Source of the DNA: Boesenbergia rotunda | Taxonomy: Eukaryota > Streptophyta > Magnoliopsida > Zingiberales > Zingiberaceae | Assembly (NCBI GenBank): GCA_024364735.1 | Contig: JAGFNQ010004026.1 | Coordinates: 28,060-92,059, forward strand | Reading direction: 5' to 3' | Length of the DNA stretch: 64,000 nt | In this document: in pieces, positions 1-10,596 of the stretch | Numbering within the stretch: position 1 is the first letter of the stretch | Layout: the number at the start of each line of letters is the position of its first letter | Made by a program: the position numbers and the translations under genes | The notes under the pieces: generated by a model | Database searches by the model: none | Seen by the model: only the letters and a program-made list of their open reading frames with translations | Told to the model about the DNA's origin: nothing

Positions 1-1203
1 GACACATGACTGGAGATAAATTGAAATTCACCAAACTCTAGTTCAAGAACCTAAGCTCAGTGGCATTGGCAACAATGCTACACTCAAGGTAATTGGGTCA
101 GGTAATATTGAACTTAAATCTGACTTTGTCATTAAGAAAGTGCTTTTGGTTGAAAATTTCATTTTTAACTTGCTTAGCATAAGTCAGTTGTGTTATTCTG
201 GTTATGTAGTTACCTTCAACAATTCTAACTGCCTGATTAGAAAACTGCAAGACTCAGAAATCATGCTTAAGGGCACTAGGAAAAATAATGTTTACACTAT
301 AAACCTACCCCTAGTACCTAAATGTATGTTAACTCAGTTAGAACAATCAATCCTCTGGCATAGGAGACTAGGTCACACTAATCTGAGAATTATTTCAAAA
401 ATCACCCAACTTGGCTTAATTAAAGGTATCCCCAAAATTAAAAATCATGAAAACTTAATATGTGAATCATGTAATCAAGGAAAACAAACAAGGTCTAATC
501 ATAAATTAATCCAATCTGATCTAACTCAAACCACACTTGAGCTCCTGCACCTTGACCTATTTGATTCACATGGAGCCAAATCACTAAGCGGGAACCGATA
601 CTGCTTAGTAATAGTTGATGATTACTCTAGGTTTACCTGGGTTAGGTTTCTAAAGACCAAAGATGAAACCCTAAACATATTTAATGAATTCTGTAAGTCA
701 ATTGAAAATCAAAATGATACTAAAATCAAAAGACTTAGGAGTGACCACGGGGGAGAATTTGAAAATCAACGATTCGAGGAATTTTGTAAAGTAAATGGGT
801 ATATACACGAATTTTCGTGTCCTAGAACCCCCCAACAAAATGGGATAGTCGAAAGGAAAAATAGAACCCTACAAGAAGCCGCTAGGGCTATGCTCAATGA
901 ATTCGACTTAGCTAACCAATATTGGGCAGAAGCAATTAGTACGGCTTGCTACATCCAAAATAGGGTACTAATTAACAAACGACACAATAAAACACCCTAT
1001 GAATTATACTACCATAGACTTCCAAACCTACACTACCTAAGGGTCTTTGGGTACAAAGTCCATATTCTAAACACCAAAGACTATCTAGGAAAATTTCAGT
1101 CTAAGTCAACCCCAGGCATCTTCCTAGGATATTCAACCTCAAGTAGAGCCTATAGGGTTTACAACAAACAAACTAAGAAAATAGAAAAACAACAAACTTA
1201 ATA
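1..1203 (+). pseudogene. Ty1/copia integrase, with end of protease region
   Basis: Integrase inserts the cDNA copy of the retrotransposon into the host chromosome. The first bases encode a HMTG-type segment that follows the protease active site in copia polyproteins, then a stop and frame changes up to about 120. From 140 one open frame (about 353 codons) carries the GAG-pre-integrase zinc-binding module (WHRRLGH near residue 73, CESC near residue 108) and the D,D,E core: Asp in LDLFD near residue 140, Asp in RSDHGGEF near 203, Glu in GIVERKN near 240. The frame is lost at about 1190-1203 and coding continues in another frame at 1204. It is typical of Sirevirus-like copia integrases. Confidence 0.9.
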
Positions 1204-2321
1204 TTTGATGAAGAAATCAACTCAACATTTGATAATCCAGACCTAACTTCATCAAATGTTGATCAAGAAGATAATGAACAAACTGTTGAACTTTTAATTC
1301 AACCATTGAATGAACTAACTATTGAACCAACTTCTGAGTCAATTGAACCAAATATTGAACCAAACATTGAACCAAATAGTGAACCAAATCGACCAGCCGG
1401 ACCTGAGGCTGAACCAAGTTCAAGAAAAACCAAGAAACCCAGACTTAGTCACCCAATTGATCAAATTATGGGTGATCCAACATTAGGAGTCAGAACTAGG
1501 TCTTCCTATAGAAACCTTAGTCAAATAGCCATGATTTCAAAAATTGAACCTAAGACTATAGAGGAAGCCCTACCTGATCCTGATTGGATCATAGCTATGC
1601 AAGAAGAGTTAGCCCAATTCGAAAGAAACCAAGTCTGGGAATTAGTACCTAAACCTGAGGGCAAATCCGTTATTGACACTAAGTGGGTTTTTAGGAATAA
1701 GTTAAATGATCAAGGAGAAATAGTCAGAAATAAAGCCCGCTTAGTAGCGAAAGGATTCAGTCAAGTAGAAGGGTTAGATTATGACGAAATCTATACCCCA
1801 GTAGCTAGACTTGAGTCCATTAGGATGTTATTAGCCTTTGCATCCCATAAAGGATTCAAACTATATCAAATGGATGTAAAATCAGACTTTCTAAATGGAT
1901 TCATTAAGGAAGAAGTCTATGTAGTACAACCCCCTGGTTTTGAAGACTTAGAAAGACCTGACCATGTTTACAAACTTACCAAAGCACTTTATGGACTAAA
2001 ACAAGCTCCTAGGGCCTGGTATGAACGCTTATCAACTTACTTAATTTCTAAAGAATTTAAACAAGGACAAATTGACTCAACCATATTCATTAAAACCTTA
2101 GGAAAAAAATCTTTATTGCCCAAATCTATGTCGATAACATAATCTTTGGTTCCACCAACTCTAATTTTTTAAAAGAATTCGTAAAAATAATGGAAAATGA
2201 GTTTGAAATGAGTCTAGTTGGTGAGCTCAACTTTTTCCTAGGGTAAAAAATCAAACAAACTAGGGATGGAAACTATGTCCATCAATCCAAATATGCTAAA
2301 GAGTTAATAAGGAAATTTAAA
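1204..2321 (+). pseudogene. Ty1/copia reverse transcriptase (frameshifted, catalytic Asp changed)
   Basis: This enzyme copies element RNA into cDNA. An acidic, Pro/Glu-rich linker with repeated IEPN units (about 1310-1400) precedes the RT domain, which begins near EEALPDPDW (1560). Family motifs seen are DTKWVFRNK, YTPVARLES, QMDVKSDFLNG and YGLKQAPRAWYERL. A frameshift lies at or next to the A run 2103-2109. The active-site box reads YVDN (2127-2138) where the family has YVDD, so the second catalytic Asp is lost by a single G-to-A change. An in-frame TAA lies at 2244-2246. The following frame joins RNase H. Confidence 0.9.
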
Positions 2322-3071
2322 ATGGATAACTCTAAAAGCATAAGTACCCCCATGGCCACAAATGTAAAAATAGATGGTGACCCTGATGGTAAACCAGTAG
2401 ACCCTAAACTCTATAGAAGTATGATAGGAAGTCTACTATACCTTACAGGAAGTAGACCTGATATCCTTTTTGCTGTAGGAATGTGTGCTAGATACCAAAC
2501 CTATGCTAAGGAGACGCACTTAGCAGCCCTAAAAAGAATACTAAGATATGTTAAGGGCACCCTAAATGTAGGGATTTGGTATCCTAGGACCTCAACCTTC
2601 GACTTGTCAGGATACTCGAATTCGGACTACGCTGGTTGTAAATTAGATAGAAAGAGCACAAGTGGAAGCTGCCAACTGTTAGGAAATAGTCTAGTAAGTT
2701 GGTGCAGCAGAAAACAATACTGTGTAGCTCTATCCACAACTGAAGCTGAGTATGTTGCCTTAGGAGAGTGTGTAGCACAACTTTTATGGATGATGCACAC
2801 TCTTAAAGACTTCCAGCTCAACTATACCCAAACTCAGGTTTTCATTGACAACATAAGCTCGATTAATCTAACTAAGAACCCAATCCAACATTCCAGAACT
2901 AAACACATAGAAGTGAAACACCACTTTATAAGAGACCATGTAGCAAGAGGTGAAATAGTCCTTAAGCATGTAGACTCTAAATATAACTTAGCTGACATAT
3001 TCACTAAACCCCTACCTGAGTCTGAGTTCAGCTCACTAAGAAGGCAGTTAGGATTATGCTTGGTAGAATAG
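2322..3071 (+). pseudogene. Ty1/copia RNase H and end of pol
   Basis: RNase H degrades the RNA strand of the RNA/DNA hybrid during reverse transcription. The frame is open for 249 codons and carries the connection segment (YRSMIGSLLYLTGSRPD), then RNase H with the acidic residues in SNSDYAG, STTEAEYVAL and FIDNISS, and the usual C-terminal block HIEVKHHFIRDHV and NLADIFTKPLPE. It stops at the normal end of copia pol. This domain looks intact on its own, but it lies downstream of the RT frameshift and stop and has no start of its own, so it would not be translated normally. Confidence 0.92.
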
Positions 3072-3849
3072 GCTTACTCTACTTTTTGGTTTTTCTTACT
3101 GCTTTACTCATTTTAAAATCAGTTTCTAAAGTAGTTTTTAACTGCTTTCAAAATCAGCTTTTACTTAGTTTTGAAAAGTTTTTTAAAAATAAATAAAGTT
3201 TTCAACTTAGTTTTATTGTAAAACTACCCCCTTCAAAACTAGGACTTTTTCGCAAATGGACTTAGCCTAGGCCCTAACCCTAAAACTGCATGCACCTATA
3301 GATTTAGAAGCCAGCATCTCACAAGCACCTTGGGGTACTCTTGATTGATAACCTAGAATGGGTTGAGATGCTTAGGTCTTTGCCTTAATTCAAGATGTAG
3401 ATCAGTGCATCTGCAGTAATTGAGGCACTAAATACAACTTACACAATAATCAAGTCAAGTGTCAAGTTTAGAAACTCTAACTTGAACAGAACACTTAACT
3501 TGACTAACCCTAGCGAAAACTACTGTTTATAACAGTTAGTAAGTAGCTAATTGGGTTAGACAGGACCCTAAAAGAGATAATTGAAATTGATTTGGTTTAG
3601 TTCATATCCTGTATTGGTTCAGTACAGTAAATTATGCAGTTTATTTTTTCTGCTATTATGCAACCTTTTTGCTACATTTCTTTATTTTTGATATATGGCA
3701 AAGGGGGAGAGGTAGGAAAGGAGAGAAGGCTTTAAAATTTTTTTCAAAAATTCAAAACCTTATCCTTTATTCAAAAAGTACTTAATCTATCTGTTTTTCA
3801 AAAGTACTTAATATATTTTCAAAAAGTACTAAGCTTTTATTCAAAGTTT

Positions 3850-4035
3850 TTTAACTTAAGCTGCTTTTTAAAATATTTTTAACTTAAGTTTTCAAAATTT
3901 TCCTAAGTACTTAAAACTTAAGTTTTCAAAATTTTCCTAAGTACTTAAAACTTAAGTTTTCAAAAATCTTCTTAGTACTTAAACTTAAGTTTTCAAAATT
4001 TTCCTAAGCATTTAACTTAAGTTTTCAAAATTTTC
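3850..4035 (+). repeat. Short tandem repeat, about 4-5 units of 36-40 bp
   Basis: Units combine AACTTAAGTTTTCAAAATTT and TTCCTAAGTACTTAA-like blocks. They lie in the post-pol region about 250 bp before the 3' LTR. CTTAAG and AAGTACTT are short palindromes repeated within the array. Confidence 0.8.
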
Positions 4036-4273
4036 CTATAAGTATAAATTTTCCAAAGTGCACAACCAAAATTATTTTGGAAAATATGTCTTTAAAGTTT
4101 CTGTTGAAAATTGTTCTAAGTAAAATTAAATCCATCTTTAAACTAAGAATTTATTTTCAAAACCCCACGAACTTTTAAAAAATCTAGGGGGAGATTTCTT
4201 CCAGGGGAGGAAACAAAATTTCATTTTATATGTCCTGATTAACTTAACTTTTTGAACCAGGGTTGCCATAAAT

Positions 4274-4288
4274 CAAAAAGGGGGAGAT
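4274..4288 (+). promoter_or_regulatory. Polypurine tract priming plus-strand DNA synthesis
   Basis: The purine run AAAAAGGGGGAGA, then TT, abuts the TGTTGGTGCAG start of the 3' LTR, as expected for the primer of second-strand synthesis. Confidence 0.85.
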
Positions 4289-4765
4289 TGTTGGTGCAGA
4301 AAGCACCCAAGTCGAACCTGTGTTTTGATAAATGGCAAAGGGTTCAAAAGTTAAGTCTTATTTGTTATCTAACATGCTGCTTGAGTGTGTAGATTGAAGT
4401 CCTAGCAAGGGAATGCTAGGCACCTAGCAAAGGATTACTATGTAACGACCCAGAAAATTCTCTTAATATTTTCTTAAAATATTGAGCATGTCTAAATAAT
4501 TTTCCGAGAGACCTAGAAATATTAATACAAAATGTGGCCTAGAAATCCATATTTTCTCATTTAAATTGAGAAAACTAAGTACTAATGGGCCTTATATGGG
4601 CTTTTTAGTACCATAATTATTGGAGAATGTTAGGTAAAAATTAATATAAATATAAAGGGGTTTTAATGAGAAATATTAACATAATTATGGGGGAATTCTT
4701 AGAGGATTTTCGGAATTTTGGGAAAAATCATAGAAAATAAAAGGAAAAAAATAAAATAAAAATAA

Positions 4766-4833
4766 GGTGCATGGACCAAGGATTGAACCTTGGACCTCTT
4801 GTACAACCATGCATGCTCTAACCAACTCACCTA
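4766..4833 (-). other. tRNA-like segment, antisense, in the Tekay-like LTR
   Basis: Read on the minus strand it has a D-arm-like block (GTGAGTTGGTTAGAGCA) and, about 30 bases on, a T-arm-like block (CCAAGGTTCAATCCTTGG) resembling the Pol III A and B boxes. The T arm is imperfect and I see no good acceptor stem, so I do not call it a functional tRNA gene. The counterpart at 22999-23066 is conserved. Confidence 0.55.
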
Positions 4834-5914
4834 GCAAGGGAATGTTATGAGGGAATGAAGTGGAAATTGGTTAAGGCTTAGAAGAAGATGAAGGGTCATG
4901 AAGAGACTCTTCATTTACCTCCTTAATGGGTTATAAAGAGGGGGTTTGGGAGTTACCTTCTTCCTTCCATCAATTGCATTTCCTCTCCTCCTCCCTCCTC
5001 ATTCTAGCCGAACACCACAAGGGTGGTTCTCCCTTGGAAAAGCTCCACAAGAAGGTCTCATCACCAAGATCTAAAGGTTTTCCAAGGATACAAGGGCAAA
5101 GGGGGTTCAAGTGTCCAAAGGATTTGTAATTTTCTTCTCTTTTAAGGTTTAAAAATCAAGATCAACCAAGGTAAGACTCCCTCACCTGTGGTATAATAGT
5201 TCCTTATGTTTTTAGCATGATATATTGGTTGGTTTTTGGGATTTGATGTTGAAAGAAAGAAAACCAAGAACCCTAGTCCTATGGGTTTCGGCCACTAGGA
5301 TTTTAGGGTCCATGATGATGCTAAAAATCTTCCTAATGTTGTCTAATGTACTCTCATGATGTTTAGAGATTAAATATAATTTTTGAGAATTTTTGGGGTA
5401 CCCTAGGATCCCCTAAGGTTTCGGCCAACTTCAAGAACCCATGGGTAAGGTTGGGTCTAAAACTTCAAGTATGTGTTTTATGTATTATCATGATGTAAGG
5501 GAGATGGAGGATGATTTATGTGAATTTTCACATGGCCTAGAGACCCTATAAGTTTCGGCCAAGATTGCTAATAGGGTAAAAAGTTAGGACTTATTTCAAG
5601 TAAAATAGGGTAAAAAGTTAGGACTTATTTCAAGTAAGGGCCCCAATGGCCCTATGGTAAGGTATGGTTGGTGTTTAATGATTGATTGGGGATTTTAATG
5701 GAATTTTTCCATGCCCCCATGGCCTCACATGTTTCGGCCAGCCCTAGGAAGGAGGGCTAAAGGTTAGGGTTAACCCTAATCATGGGCCCCAATGGCTTCT
5801 TATGGTCTCATAGATGATGTATGGTTGTTCATTTACCTTATGCTGTCTTACATGTTTATGGAATTGATGGAACTCCTCCCAATAGGTTTCGGCCAAGCCA
5901 TGTATCTAGGGTTT

Positions 5915-5971
5915 GGGGGGGGGGGGGGGGGAGTTAAGGTTCAAAGAATGATGGTTTATGCTTATTATGAA

Positions 5972-6012
<41 letters not shown>
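5915..6012. repeat. Homopolymer G run and (TA)20 microsatellite
   Basis: A run of 17 G (5915-5931) is followed 41 bp later by about 20 TA units (5973-6012). Neither appears in the homologous LTR at 22506-26437, so they are local expansions in this copy. Confidence 0.95.
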
Positions 6013-6014
<2 letters not shown>

Positions 6015-7866
6015 TCCAAGCATGTGGTAGAACTCATGTTACCTATAACCCTAACTTTAAGCACCATGTTTTATGTTGTATGTTATGATTTGGATGCCAT
6101 GCCTAATAGGGTTTAGTATGAATGTCTTATGTTTTATGCCATGCACTTGGATAGTAGGTAGCATGTTTATGGAAGTCCTACCTATGTAGGCTTAGGTTAT
6201 GTAGAGAACCATGCTATGTTATATGCTCATGTTATGTTAAGAACCATGCTATGTTATTGTGTATGTTCATGATAAGAATGATGTCATGATAGGTATGTTA
6301 TGTTTATGTTCATGATAAGAACGATGCCATGATAAGTATGTGATGTTTATGTTCATGATAAGTATGTTATGTTTATGTTCATGATAAGAACGATGTCATG
6401 ATAAGTATGTTATGTTTATGTTATGATAAGAATGATGCATGCCATGTTTATGAAAGAAGATGCATACCATGTTTATGAATGAAGATAATGCTCATGCCTT
6501 CCAGGCATCATGATGCTATGCAATAAGTAAGAACGATGAAAGGACAAGCATGTGTTAAGTCATGTTTTATGTAACATGGTTATGCTATGAATGTCTTATG
6601 GATGATGAAACATGTAAAGTATTTTACTTTATGAATGGGCTTGTACCGGACCGAAGTATGGGTCCAAGGGATGGGCACCTTAAGAACGCCCCGGTTATGG
6701 ACTACCGACTATGCTGTCCACGGTTTTGGCACTACCGGAGCTGTGCAACAGGGATGGGCTCCTTAAGAACGCCTCGGTTCGGGGACTACCGACTATGCTG
6801 TCCTTACCCTAGTAGGTCGGGGCTCGCTACCTCGGACTTGCTAGGGATGCGCGCTATGATGTATGTATGTGGTACAAGCCGGGGACCCCAATGATATGAT
6901 GATTATGTTTAAACATTTAAAAGTATGTTTTAAAAGTTAAGCATCCTTATGTATATGCATTCCACACATGCATTCATTCATGATATGCATTATGCTATGC
7001 TGATAAGATTTTTATGCTTACGCTTCATGTTAAGAAATATGCATGAGAGTAAATGATCTATGTCATGATTATGTTAAGAGGATCTCATATGCTATGATAG
7101 GAAGTATGCCTATGTTTATGCCATACAGGTTGGTTTACACCTTATAGACATGTTTATACCATGTATTATGCCATGCTAGGAATGTTTATTATGTTATGTA
7201 TATACCATGTATTATGCCATGCTAGGGATGTTTATTATGTTTATGTTTATGCCATGTAGCATGTCATGCTTAGAATGTTTACTATGTTTACGTTTATGCC
7301 ATGTCTCATGCCATGATAGGAATGTTCACTTATGTTTATGTTCATGCCATGTCAAGTATATGATAAGTGATTCAAGTTGTTATGTTCTAAGTAGAGCACC
7401 AAGAATGTTAATGTTTCATGTGCTCATTATGAAATGACGAATGGTTTTGTGAGTAGGAAAGAGTCTTACTAAGCCTGTGTGCTTATAGTCTTATTTCCTT
7501 ATACCGCAGATCATTCAAGGAGACAATGAGGAAGCAGCAGGAGGGCAAGAACGCATGTGTGTGGTAGTGACTTGGCCCAGGAAATCATATGTTTATCGGT
7601 TATGCTAGAACTTTACTTTGGTCACTTATAAGCTTGAATGCTTGAATAATGACTTATGGAACTCTATGATGTGATGTTAAGTATGACATGATATGATGTT
7701 TAAGTAAGAAGTCAATATGCCGAGTTTCCATGTCATTATGTTAAGAATGGTAGTAGGGCATGTACGAGTAAAGTTAAAGTTATTCCGCTGCCTTATGATA
7801 TCTACATGCCCTAAGTATGTTAACATAACGCCGCTTATGAAAAAAAAAAGCAGGCATTACATACTA

Positions 7867-8195
7867 GGCACTGAAACCCTAAGTCCTGGCGAAGGACAGC
7901 TGGGCACCTGGCAAAGGGCTTCTAGGATAGGAAGACCTAGCGAAGGACTGCCAGGATCCAAAGACCTAGCGAAGGATTGCTAGGCACCTGGCGAAGGACT
8001 GCCAGGATCCAAAGACCTAGCGAAGGACTACTAGGCACTGGGCGAAGGACAGCTTGGTATCCACGACCTAGCAAAGGACTGCTAGGCACCGGGCGAAGGA
8101 CAGCTTGGTTTCCAAGACCTAGCAAAGGACTGGTAGGCACCGGGCGAAGGACAGCTTGGTATCCAAGACCTGACGAAGGACCGCTAGGCAAAAGT
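7867..8195 (+). repeat. CCTAGC/GCTAGG palindrome array in Sirevirus LTR
   Basis: Units such as CCTAGCGAAGGACTGCTAGG are 20-bp imperfect inverted repeats (arms CCTAGC and GCTAGG) spaced by short linkers, with variants in which one arm is degraded. Similar arrays lie at 15490-15665, 33714-33985 (both reversed) and 42253-42485. Arrays of inverted repeats in the LTR are known for Sireviruses. Confidence 0.9.
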
Positions 8196-8786
8196 CCAAC
8201 CGGAGGAGTCGGTTGGCATCAGGTAAATTCTCCTGAGAGGAGTAGGTGAGGACGCGTTCCCCGTCGAGGGAACAGTAGGCGTCGGTTCGACCTAGGGCTC
8301 CATTTTGGAGACCCAAAGTCAGAACCAAGACAGCTAAGGCTATATAAACCTAATACCTTATTGTTTTATATTATTTTGGACTAACCCTGGATGCAGGACC
8401 AAAGGAACGTGTGTCTGCAGCTTAGAATGCCCAAAGGAGAGAGGCAAGTAGCTGAGCAGGGTGCCCCCAGTGTCCCAGGCGCCCCCAAGGCTAGTACAAA
8501 GCAAGTAAAGCAAAGAAGTGCTTCGGGAGCTTACTGGGCGGGGCGCCCCCGTGCTCCCGGGCACCCCCAGTGCCCAGGGTACCCCGCACTCAAGCCAACG
8601 AAGAGGATAAGACTTATACAGCCGAGAAACCAGTAGATCGGGTCAACCAGGGCGCCCCCAGCGTCCCGTTCGCCCCCAGAGTCAACCTCAGCCCTATTCG
8701 AGAGGGATAAGGGCAGACCGAGAGAATTTCGGATCGGCTGACACGTGGGGGGGGGGCGCCCCCGACGTCCAAGGCGCCCCGAAGTG

Positions 8787-8796
8787 CTATAAATAG
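8787..8796 (+). promoter_or_regulatory. LTR TATA box
   Basis: CTATAAATAG lies directly after the GGCGCC-rich block, at the same relative place as CTATAAAAAG in the LTR at 42151-43487. Confidence 0.7.
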
Positions 8797-9209
8797 CACC
8801 CAACGCCAAGGCTTCTGAACAATCAATTCTTCCAACGCACTCACGCTCTTCTACTCCCGTGCTCTGCTCCGAAAACCTCCCGACTCGAGATACAAGCGCC
8901 GACGACGTCCCTCTGCTCCGAAAATACAATCAACACCGGACGTCAGTAACGAAGAGCTGTTTGTTTTGTTTACTGTACTATAATTATCATATCTGTCTGT
9001 AAACTGTTTTGCGCTCATATAGAATTGCCCGTAGTAAACGGTCAACGACCGTGGGCCTTGGAGTAGGAGCCGACCGCGACTCCGAACCAAGTAAAAGATC
9101 TTGTGTTCACGTTTTGTGTTTAATTCTTCCACTGCATAATTTCTCTAACTCTAATCCGAACGATTAACGATATTCACCCCCCCCCTCTATCGTTTCTCTC
9201 GATCCAACA

Positions 9210-10582
9210 GAAGCAACCTATATCCTTGGGATTAGAATCTATAGAGATAGAACAAAATGGTTGCTTGGTCTTTCGCAGTCTACATATATAGACCGAGTGC
9301 TAGAAAGTTTTAGCATGTCAGAATCCAAGAAAGGTTACCTTCCCATCAGGCATGGGATCAACCTTTCGAAGTCTATGTGTCCGCGCATAGAAGACGAGAG
9401 GATTTGCATGAATAAGATTCCTTATGCATCCGCAATAGGGGTGTCAATTCGGGTGGGTCGGGTCGGGTTCGGGTCGGGTTGGGAAAAAAAAATTTTAACT
9501 CCCAACCCGAACCCGATTTCAACCCAAAACCCCCAAACCCGAACCTGAACCCGACCAACCCGACCCGACCCGAATAACCCGAAAAAACCGATTCAAAATG
9601 TCTTTTTCGCCATTTTCCCTATAATTCTTCACTTTTATCTCAATACTTCATCATGATCATACTATATTGATATTAATATACATAAAAATATCTTAATTTT
9701 TAAAATAAAATTTGATTTAACCCCAAAAAATCCACAAAATATTAAATTTCGGGTCAACCTGAACCCGACCCGACCCGACCCGAACCTAACCCGAAATTTT
9801 TACAACCCGAACCCGACCCGAACCCAAAAATTTTCAACCCGAACCCGATTTTTTTCGGGTCGATTCGGGTTGGGTCGTCGGGTCGTGTTGATTTTTGACA
9901 CCCCTAATCCGCGATAGGATCTATCATGTATACTATGTTATGTACTAGCTAGGCCCGATGTATTGTATGCTCTGAGCGTCACAAGCAGATACCAGTCTGA
10001 TCCAGGAATAGATCATTGGGCGGCTGTCAAGACAATCCTCAAGTACTTGAGCAGAACTAAGGATGTGTTCCTAATATATGGAGAAGGTGATATGATAATA
10101 CGTGGGTATACAGATGCCAGTTTCCAGACAGATAAGGATGACTCCAAATCTCAGTCCAGATACGTATTTATTTTAAATGGAGGCGCAATAAGTTGGAAGA
10201 GTTCCAAGCAAGACACGTAGCGGATTCTACCACAGAAGCGGAATATATTGCAGCTTCGGAAGCAGCAAAGGAAGCAGTCTGGATCAAAAAGTTTGTCTCA
10301 GAACATGGTGTGGTTCTAACCATTGATGAAGCAATATCGGTTTACTGCGACAACAATGGAGCTATTGTACAAGCAAAAGAACCAAGGTCTCATCAGCGAT
10401 CCAAACATGTGCTTCGCCGCTATCATCTGATCAGAGAGATTATAAGTAGGAATGATATACAAATTGAGAAAATTCCCACTGAAAGGAATTTAGCGAATCC
10501 TTTAACTAAGGCCTTGCCTCAAAGTAAGTTTGAGGGTCATGTTAGAGCCTGTGGTATTGGGTTCCATAGCGATTGGCATTAG
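9210..10582 (+). pseudogene. Angela/Tork-like RT C-terminus and RNase H, interrupted
   Basis: From the first base the sequence encodes the RT segment EATYILGIRIYRD, continuing as LLGLSQSTYIDRVL and NKIPYASAIG to about 9435, where a MITE interrupts it. It resumes after 9914 with a damaged stretch, then YALSVTSRYQSDPG, ILKYLSRTKDVFLIYG and GYTDASFQTD. A frameshift near 10195 leads into STTEAEYIAASEAAKEAVW, YCDNNGAI and NLANPLTKALPQ, the usual RNase H and pol end. It differs from the Sirevirus copies in these motifs (TKDVFLIYG, ISWKSSKQ) and fits the Angela/Tork group. It is dead: an insertion, at least one frameshift and an off-window 5' part. Confidence 0.88.
9436..9906. mobile_element. hAT-type MITE, 471 bp
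   Basis: Perfect 12-bp terminal inverted repeats (TAGGGGTGTCAA and TTGACACCCCTA) are flanked by an 8-bp duplication, ATCCGCAA (9428-9435) and ATCCGCGA (9907-9914), with one mismatch. An 8-bp duplication with TAGGG-type ends is typical of hAT elements. The ends are built of degenerate GGGTCGGGT / ACCCGACCC repeats in opposite orientation around an AT-rich core (about 9590-9740), so the whole element could fold back. No transposase is encoded. Confidence 0.9.
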
Positions 10583-10596
10583 GCCAAGTGGGAGTT

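Larger units (their letters stand above)
3072..4288 (+). other. Sirevirus post-pol noncoding region
   Basis: No gene is visible. The stretch is AT-rich and is clearly alignable with 50160-50720 and 63725-64000, for example the shared run near 3224 (ACTACCCCCTTCAAAACT). That links this pol-bearing element to the ORF2-bearing elements further right. Purine tracts of GGGGGAGA type occur near 3702, 4187 and 4276; multiple polypurine tracts in this position are a known Sirevirus trait. Confidence 0.8.
4441..7861 (+). mobile_element. Solo LTR of a Ty3/gypsy (Tekay/Del-like) element, 3421 bp
   Basis: It begins TGTAACGACCC and ends GCAGGCATTACA, flanked by the 5-bp duplication TACTA (4436-4440 and 7862-7866). 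It is visibly the same family as the LTR at 22506-26437, which follows a Ty3/gypsy integrase end. No primer site or coding sequence is attached, so it is a solo LTR left by LTR-LTR recombination. It contains a tRNA-like antisense segment, a G run, a TA microsatellite, and degenerate ATGTTTATG-rich repeats (about 6200-6500 and 7090-7360). Short open frames inside it look fortuitous. Confidence 0.93.
1..9209 (+). mobile_element. Sirevirus-like Ty1/copia element, 3' part (5' end lies outside the window)
   Basis: The order integrase, reverse transcriptase, RNase H defines Ty1/copia. The long AT-rich stretch after RNase H with several GGGGGAGA purine tracts, and an LTR starting TGTTGGTGCAG, fit the Sirevirus lineage. 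The 3' LTR is split by a younger solo LTR. The right flank GAAGC (9210-9214) should be one copy of the target-site duplication; its partner is off-window. The element sits inside the reverse transcriptase gene of an Angela-like copia element whose frame resumes at 9210. Frameshifts, a stop codon and a lost catalytic residue make it non-functional. Confidence 0.88.
4289..9209 (+). repeat. 3' LTR of the Sirevirus, interrupted (4289-4440 and 7867-9209)
   Basis: It starts TGTTGGTGCAG and ends GATCCAACA. Without the nested solo LTR it is about 1.5 kb, close to the 1337-bp relative at 42151-43487, and it shares the CCTAGC palindrome array, the GGCGCC-rich block (about 8530-8770), a TATA box and the CCGAACCAAGTAAAA block near the end. 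The first 152 bp lie left of the nested insertion. Confidence 0.9.

Noticed and set aside
8358..8929. Several overlapping frames of 70-130 codons in the Sirevirus LTR
   Set aside because: They follow the GGCGCC-rich composition, occur on both strands and are not conserved in frame with 42690-43266.
9451..9590. Telomere-like or satellite repeat from GGGTCGGGT
   Set aside because: Repeats are confined between TIRs and an 8-bp duplication, so they belong to the MITE.
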